This document shows, one piece after another, positions 59,776-64,000 of a DNA stretch of 64,000 bases. Source of the stretch: Corallococcus praedator (GTDB lineage Bacteria; Myxococcota; Myxococcia; Myxococcales; Myxococcaceae); assembly GCF_003612125.1 (NCBI RefSeq), contig NZ_RAWI01000003.1, positions 1-64,000 on the forward strand. The letters run 5' to 3'. The position numbers and the translations under genes were made by a program. The notes beneath the pieces are model-generated. The model searched no databases. It was not told the DNA's origin and was given only the letters and a program-made list of their open reading frames with translations. How positions within the stretch are numbered: position 1 is the stretch's first letter; the number at the start of each line of letters is the position of its first letter.

Positions 59776-60106
59776 GGGAATTGCCTCCGGAATCGGGCCC
59801 AGGCCAACGGGCGCCGCGTCATCACTCGGCTGCTGAGTTCAACCGGCGTGCCAGTCGTTCTCTTCCAAACGGATTCCCCAACAGTCCCCAGGGGTTGAAG
59901 CCCGGAAGTGGACGGCACGGGAAGTGGAAGGTGCGAAGGGGGTTACGCACCCGGACGTCCGCTCCGCCCGCGAAGGGGAAGCAGGGTGCATCAGCGGGTA
60001 CGCACCTACCCTGGGGCCTGCGGACGAGCGTCTCGTCTTTTCAAGTGCTTGCATTCCCTGGGGTGGCTGGAGCACATACGCGCCCCCACCGAGGAGCAAA
60101 ACCAAG
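59776..60106. other. Intergenic region with no gene seen
   Basis: 331 bp between divergent genes. A short palindrome CAAGTGCTTG (about 60040) and a purine-rich GAGGAGC ribosome site for the next gene are visible. I looked for cobalamin, GEMM and other riboswitch cores and saw none. No gene-like frame. Confidence 0.45.
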
Positions 60107-61702
60107 ATGGCGTACCGGGTGAACAACATCGGGCTGTGGCTGGACGAGCCGGAGGAGCTGCTCGGCCAGCGCGCCGCGGAGAAGCTGGGGGTCACCCGGA
60201 GCGACCTCTCCTCCGTGCGCGTGGTGCGCTCGGTGCTGGATGCGCGCAAGAAGGGCAGCCCGCGCTACATCTACACGCTGGAGGTGGAGCTGGCGCCGGG
60301 CAGGAAGGCGCCGAAGCTGCCGCCGGATGTCAGCGAAGCGCCGCCCCCGCCGGAGCTGCTGCCGCGCGTGAAGGAGCCGGAGAAGCTGCCGCTGATCATC
60401 GGCACCGGACCCGCCGGGTTGTTCTGCGCGCTGGGCCTGCTGGAGCGCGGCGTGCGCAGCATCCTCTTGGAGCGCGGCCGCGAGGTGGTGACGCGCCGCA
60501 AGGACGTGGCGAAGCTCATGCGCGACGGGTCCCTGGATCCGGAGAGCAACATGAACTTCGGCGAGGGCGGCGCGGGCGCGTACACGGACGGCAAGCTGTC
60601 CACGCGCATCAACCACCCCATGGTGCGCAAGGTCATCGAGGCGTTCGCCCGCTACGGCGCGCCGGATCACATCCTCATCGAGGGCAAGCCGCACATCGGC
60701 TCGGACCTGCTGCCCGGCGCGGTGGCGAAGCTGCGCGACGAGCTCATCGCGGGCGGCTGCCAGGTGCACTTCGAGCAGCGCGTGGACGACCTGCTCTACC
60801 GCGACGGCCACATCGCGGGCGTGAAGATGGCGGACGGGCGCACGCTGGAGAGCGACCGCGTCATCCTGGCGCCGGGCAACTCCGCGCGCGAGCTGTACGA
60901 GCGCTTCGCCGCCGACGGACAGGTGAGCGTGGAGGCCAAGCCCTTCGCGCTGGGCTTCCGCGCGGAGCACCCGCAGTCGCTCATCAACGGCATCCAGTAC
61001 GGCGCCGCCGCGAAGCACTCGAAGCTGCCGCCCGCGGACTACAAGCTGGCGGAGAACCTGGACGTGGACGGCGAGGTGCGCGGCGTCTACTCGTTCTGCA
61101 TGTGCCCCGGCGGCATCGTGGTGCCCACGCCCACGCAGGACGGGCTGCAGTGCACCAACGGCATGAGCAACTCGCGGCGCAACGCGAAGTTCGCCAACGC
61201 GGGCATCGTCGTGTCCGTGTCCGTGGCCGACTTCGAGCGCGAGGGCTTCCGGGGTCCGCTGGCGGGCCTGGAGTTCCAGCGCCACTGGGAGGAGAAGGCC
61301 TACAAGCTGGGCGGAGGCCGCTTCTTCGCGCCCGCGCAGACCATCCCGGACTACCTGGCCGGCCGCGTGAAGAAGGACCCCGGTGACACCAGCTACCGCC
61401 CGGGCCTGGCGCACACGGACCTGAATCAACTGTTCCCGGAGCGGCTGACGCAGTCGCTCAAGGCGGCGCTGCGCACCTTCGACAAGAAGATGCGCGGCTT
61501 CATCAGCGACGAGGGCAAGCTCATCGGCATCGAGAGCCGCACCAGCTCTCCGGTGCGCATCACCCGGGGCAACGACCTGCAGTCGGTGTCCATGCGCGGC
61601 CTGTATCCGGCGGGCGAGGGCTGCGGCTACGCGGGCGGCATCGTGTCCTCCGCCATTGATGGACTGCGCATCGCTGAGCAGATTGCCACCGAGCTGACTT
61701 GA
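60107..61702 (+). CDS. FAD-dependent oxidoreductase, COG2509-type
   Basis: 531 residues from the ATG at 60107 (GAGGAG 10 nt upstream). After an N-terminal domain of about 90 residues the FAD-binding site LIIGTGPAGLFCALGLLERG appears (GTGPAG at about 99-104). Other landmarks: NMNFGEGGAGAYTDGKLSTR, LAPGNSARELYE, GVYSFCMCPGG and the end PAGEGCGYAGGIVSSAIDGLR. This fits the uncharacterised bacterial/archaeal family of FAD-dependent dehydrogenases. Substrate unknown. It is followed by a small membrane protein gene 45 bp later. Confidence 0.88.
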   Translation: MAYRVNNIGLWLDEPEELLGQRAAEKLGVTRSDLSSVRVVRSVLDARKKGSPRYIYTLEVELAPGRKAPKLPPDVSEAPPPPELLPRVKEPEKLPLIIGTGPAGLFCALGLLERGVRSILLERGREVVTRRKDVAKLMRDGSLDPESNMNFGEGGAGAYTDGKLSTRINHPMVRKVIEAFARYGAPDHILIEGKPHIGSDLLPGAVAKLRDELIAGGCQVHFEQRVDDLLYRDGHIAGVKMADGRTLESDRVILAPGNSARELYERFAADGQVSVEAKPFALGFRAEHPQSLINGIQYGAAAKHSKLPPADYKLAENLDVDGEVRGVYSFCMCPGGIVVPTPTQDGLQCTNGMSNSRRNAKFANAGIVVSVSVADFEREGFRGPLAGLEFQRHWEEKAYKLGGGRFFAPAQTIPDYLAGRVKKDPGDTSYRPGLAHTDLNQLFPERLTQSLKAALRTFDKKMRGFISDEGKLIGIESRTSSPVRITRGNDLQSVSMRGLYPAGEGCGYAGGIVSSAIDGLRIAEQIATELT

Positions 61703-61747
61703 GGTCCCCTCCCCTTCCGGGCAGGGTGGCCGGGGAGGGAAGAACCC

Positions 61748-62119
61748 ATGGCGTACCGCGTGCGCACCCCTGACGGAGAGCTGATGTTCCCCTCGCTGGG
61801 CGACATCGAGCGCGCCTACGTGCAGGGGCTGGTGGACCCCGACGACGAGGTGCGCGAGGACGGCTCGGAGAAGTGGCGCAAGGCGTCCTCGCTGCCCGTC
61901 CTGGCCCACGCCCGCAGGCCCCAGGCCGCGAAGGACTCCCGGGCCCAGACGCTCACGGTGCTGGGCGCGGTGGCGGTGGGCGTGTTCGCGCTCGTGCTGC
62001 TTGTCATGGGCAGTTCCTGGAATGTGCGCATGCTGGGCATCGCGTTGGCCCTGGTGGTCAGCGGAATGCTCACGCGGGTGACGTTCAAGGCCTACAAGCG
62101 GCCCCCGCCCGTCCCCTGA
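61748..62119 (+). CDS. GYF_2-like domain membrane protein
   Basis: 123 residues; GGGGAGGGA precedes the ATG. The N-terminal about 50 residues (YRVRTPDGELMFPSLGDIERAYVQGLV, WRKASSLPVL) resemble GYF_2/DUF4339-type domains, then two membrane helices (LTVLGAVAVGVFALVLLVMG, MLGIALALVVSGMLT). These are found in many unknown bacterial membrane proteins. Function unknown. Confidence 0.65.
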   Translation: MAYRVRTPDGELMFPSLGDIERAYVQGLVDPDDEVREDGSEKWRKASSLPVLAHARRPQAAKDSRAQTLTVLGAVAVGVFALVLLVMGSSWNVRMLGIALALVVSGMLTRVTFKAYKRPPPVP

Positions 62120-62213
62120 CGCCGCTTCCTCCCCTGCCCTCCGGGGCAGCGGGAAGGCCCCCGCCGACAGCAGGCCCCACACGGCCCATCTTCCAGGGAA
62201 GGCGCCCTCCAGG

Positions 62214-63386
62214 GTGCCTTCCATCGCGCTGGAGGAGGACCGCACCTTGCTCAGCACCTACCTGTCCCGAGAAGCCGCCCGGAAGCTTCGCCATGGAGCG
62301 CCCTGGCTGCGCCGCGAGGACATCGTCTCCATGGAGGGCGAGCCGGAGCCCGGCACGCCCATGCAGCTCAAGGACGAGGATGGACAGGTCCTGGGCCTGG
62401 GTGACGTGGACCTGGAGGCGTCCTACGCCGTGCGCCGCCTGGGCCTGCCGGACGAGGCCGTGGAGGGGCTCATCCCCCGCCACGTGCGCCACGCCTTCGA
62501 GCGCCGCGCGCGCCTGGTGGACGACCCGCGCTTCTGCCGCATCGTCAACGACGACGGCGACGGGCTGCCCGGCCTCATCGTGGACCGGTATGATCAGCAC
62601 TTCGTCGTGCAGACGCTCACGCGCTCCATGGACGCGCGCCAGGAGGAGATCACCCGCACGCTGGGCGAGGTGACGGGAGCGGCCTCCGTGCTGCTGCGCA
62701 ACGACACGCACCGGCGCAAGGCCCTGGGCCTGCCCGCGCAGCGACCGCACGTGATGTACGGGACGCCGCCGCGCTGGTGCCGCCTGCTGGAGATGGGCGC
62801 GCGCTTCACCGTGGACCTCACGTACGGCCGGGGCACGGGCTACGGGTATGATCACCGCGAGCTGCGCCGCTTCCTGGGCCGCACCGGCAACGGGGACCGC
62901 GTGCTGGATGTGGCCTGCAACGTGGGCGGCCTCTTCGTCCACGCGGGCAGACATGGGGCCAAGCAGATCCTCGCCTTCGACGGCAACGCGGACTCCGCGG
63001 ACCTGGCGCGCGAGAACGCGGAGGCGAACGGACTGCTCGGCAGGGTGACGGTGGAACAGGGCGAGCCCCTGGCCGTGCTGCGGGCCCTCAAGGACACCTT
63101 CGACCTGGTGCTGCTGGACACGCTGGGGGTGGCCGCCGAGGAGGACTTCATCGAACAGGTGCGCCTGGCCCTCCGGCGCACCCGCCATGGCGGCAGGCTC
63201 CTGGTGGTCGGTTATCACCCACCGCTGGCCCTGGGGTCGTTCACGGAGGCCGTGGCCACGGCGTGTGAGCTGGAGGCGCGCATCGCCTTCCGGCTGGTGC
63301 GGATGGGCCTGCCGCCCGACCACCCGGTGCCGGTCGGCTCCCCGGGCGCCGAGTACCTGGAGGCGGTGGCGCTCGAGGTGAGCTGA
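62214..63386 (+). CDS. RlmI-like SAM-dependent methyltransferase with altered motif IV
   Basis: 390 residues, GTG start. An N-terminal PUA-like region (about 10-80) precedes the EEHD/RlmI-type core: RIVNDDGDGLPGLIVDRYD, TYGRGTGYGYDHRELRRFL and the SAM loop DVACNVGGLFVHAG with acidic LAFDGN. RlmI and its relatives methylate C5 of cytosine in 23S rRNA. In this protein motif IV, normally Asp-Pro-Pro, reads LLDTLGV, and the later Ser-Cys-Ser region reads VVGYHPP. The catalytic set is therefore changed, and the activity may differ. Confidence 0.82.
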   Translation: MPSIALEEDRTLLSTYLSREAARKLRHGAPWLRREDIVSMEGEPEPGTPMQLKDEDGQVLGLGDVDLEASYAVRRLGLPDEAVEGLIPRHVRHAFERRARLVDDPRFCRIVNDDGDGLPGLIVDRYDQHFVVQTLTRSMDARQEEITRTLGEVTGAASVLLRNDTHRRKALGLPAQRPHVMYGTPPRWCRLLEMGARFTVDLTYGRGTGYGYDHRELRRFLGRTGNGDRVLDVACNVGGLFVHAGRHGAKQILAFDGNADSADLARENAEANGLLGRVTVEQGEPLAVLRALKDTFDLVLLDTLGVAAEEDFIEQVRLALRRTRHGGRLLVVGYHPPLALGSFTEAVATACELEARIAFRLVRMGLPPDHPVPVGSPGAEYLEAVALEVS

Positions 63387-63459
63387 GCGGACACCCGAGG
63401 GGCCCTGAGCGACTTGTCTCGCCTGGAGGGCCCCCTCCGGTGGTAGTGTCCGCGCCGCG

Positions 63460-64000
63460 ATGACTACCGAAAACGAAACCCAGGCCGCGTCTTCCACCCC
63501 GGAGGCTTCCGTCGAGACCGTCCGCAAGGTGTACGCGGTCGACCTGCGCGAGAAGGACCGCGTCAACACCGTCTTCCGCGTCACCAAGAAGGAGAAGGTG
63601 AACGCGCGCAGCGGCAAGGTGTTCCTCTCGCTGTCCCTGGCCGACAAGAGCGGCACCGTCGACGCCCGCGTCTTCGACAAGGTGGACGCGCTCGAGCCCA
63701 CGTTCCAGAGCGGCGACTACGTCCTCGTGCAGGGCGGCGTCATCGTCTTCCACGGCCGCACCCAGGTGGTGGTGGAGGCCGTGGAGCGGCTGGATCCGGA
63801 GCCGCTCGACCCCAAGGAGTTCGAGCCGCCCGCGGCCCCTCCCGCCGAGGCGAAGCCCGCCGCGGAGGCCAAGGAGCCCCGCGAAGCGAAGGAGCCGCGC
63901 GAAGCGAAGGAGCCCAGGGAGGCCAAGGCCCCCGAGGCGGCGAAGGAGCCCCGCGAGCCCAAGCCGGAAGCCCGTCACGAGGGCGGCGGTGGCCCGCGCG
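63460..64000 (+). CDS. YhaM-like OB-fold protein, 5' part (cut by window edge)
   Basis: Open to the end of the window (180 codons); no stop. ATG at 63460. Residues about 20-110 form an OB-fold of the type at the N-terminus of YhaM 3'-5' exoribonucleases (KDRVNTVFRVTKKEKVN, GKVFLSLSLADKSGTVDAR, DYVLVQGGVIVFHGRTQVV). A charged linker with repeats of Glu-Ala-Lys-Glu-Pro-Arg follows. The HD nuclease domain, if present, lies outside the window. Confidence 0.75.
   Translation, partial: MTTENETQAASSTPEASVETVRKVYAVDLREKDRVNTVFRVTKKEKVNARSGKVFLSLSLADKSGTVDARVFDKVDALEPTFQSGDYVLVQGGVIVFHGRTQVVVEAVERLDPEPLDPKEFEPPAAPPAEAKPAAEAKEPREAKEPREAKEPREAKAPEAAKEPREPKPEARHEGGGGPR
63865..63918 (+). repeat. Three tandem 18-bp repeats in a linker
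   Basis: Three copies of Glu-Ala-Lys-Glu-Pro-Arg, then degenerate ones to about 63950. Such runs can change length by slippage. Confidence 0.7.

Noticed and set aside
59776-60106. Possible riboswitch or sRNA in the gap before the FAD gene
   Set aside because: No conserved core (cobalamin, GEMM or others) and no terminator-like end were found; only a short palindrome is visible.
63865-63950. Repeats resembling a CRISPR or minisatellite array
   Set aside because: They are in frame and encode a charged linker of the OB-fold protein; no spacers.

Overview
The window is high-GC DNA from a myxobacterium, most likely Myxococcaceae (Myxococcus/Corallococcus-like). The family-level evidence is a DUF2378 (TIGR02265-type) protein, a MYXO-CTERM tail on an amidase, a myxobacterial Cys-rich lipoprotein and long hybrid NRPS/PKS genes. 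The genus is inference. There is one tRNA (Leu, GAG anticodon); I saw no rRNA, CRISPR array or insertion sequence.

Layout. 0-4.1 kb: membrane-anchored fragment, caspase-like lipoprotein, Cys-rich lipoprotein and DUF4382 lipoprotein. 4.1-6.6 kb: a YceI / LysR / pirin locus in which one 16-bp T-N11-A palindrome occurs in both intergenic gaps (15/16 identical), a likely LysR operator. 6.6-10.5 kb: parallel beta-helix lipoprotein, DUF2378 protein, small membrane protein and a PIG-V-like GT-C enzyme. 10.6-16.9 kb: a translationally coupled pair, a SIR2-like/STAND-like protein and a 1454-residue protein with a signal peptide, 14 WD40 blades, one membrane helix and a cytosolic P-loop ATPase. This pair looks like a membrane-spanning sensor joined to an NAD-related effector and is the best candidate for an undescribed system. 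16.9-22.9 kb: two MacB-type permeases, a polytopic membrane protein and an MFS transporter. 22.9-25.2 kb: a divergent ALG5-like / ALG10-like glycosyltransferase pair.

25.2-43 kb: a biosynthetic cluster read as FAAL-ACP-C-A(Gly code, with an inserted luciferase-like monooxygenase)-PCP | KS-AT-KR-ACP | KS-AT-ACP-glycosyltransferase | type II thioesterase | 105-residue protein | JmjC-like dioxygenase. Expected product: a fatty acyl-glycine extended by two ketide units and probably glycosylated. The KR has His where the catalytic Tyr should be, and no terminal thioesterase domain is present. 43.1-51.8 kb: a lower-GC accessory block with a lid-less M20 peptidase, a NAT-like/glycosyltransferase fusion, a beta-propeller, a polysaccharide deacetylase and an epimerase on +, and a GT-B-like protein, a GT2 and a P-loop kinase-like protein on -. 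It looks like a sugar-decoration or small-molecule pathway of unknown product.

51.9-64 kb: mostly core genome. tRNA-Leu; gap-pgk-tpiA-secG on the minus strand; a large MYXO-CTERM amidase; diacylglycerol kinase; a small conserved-looking protein; an FAD-dependent oxidoreductase; a GYF-like membrane protein; an RlmI-like methyltransferase with an altered motif IV; and the 5' part of a YhaM-like OB-fold protein cut by the window edge.
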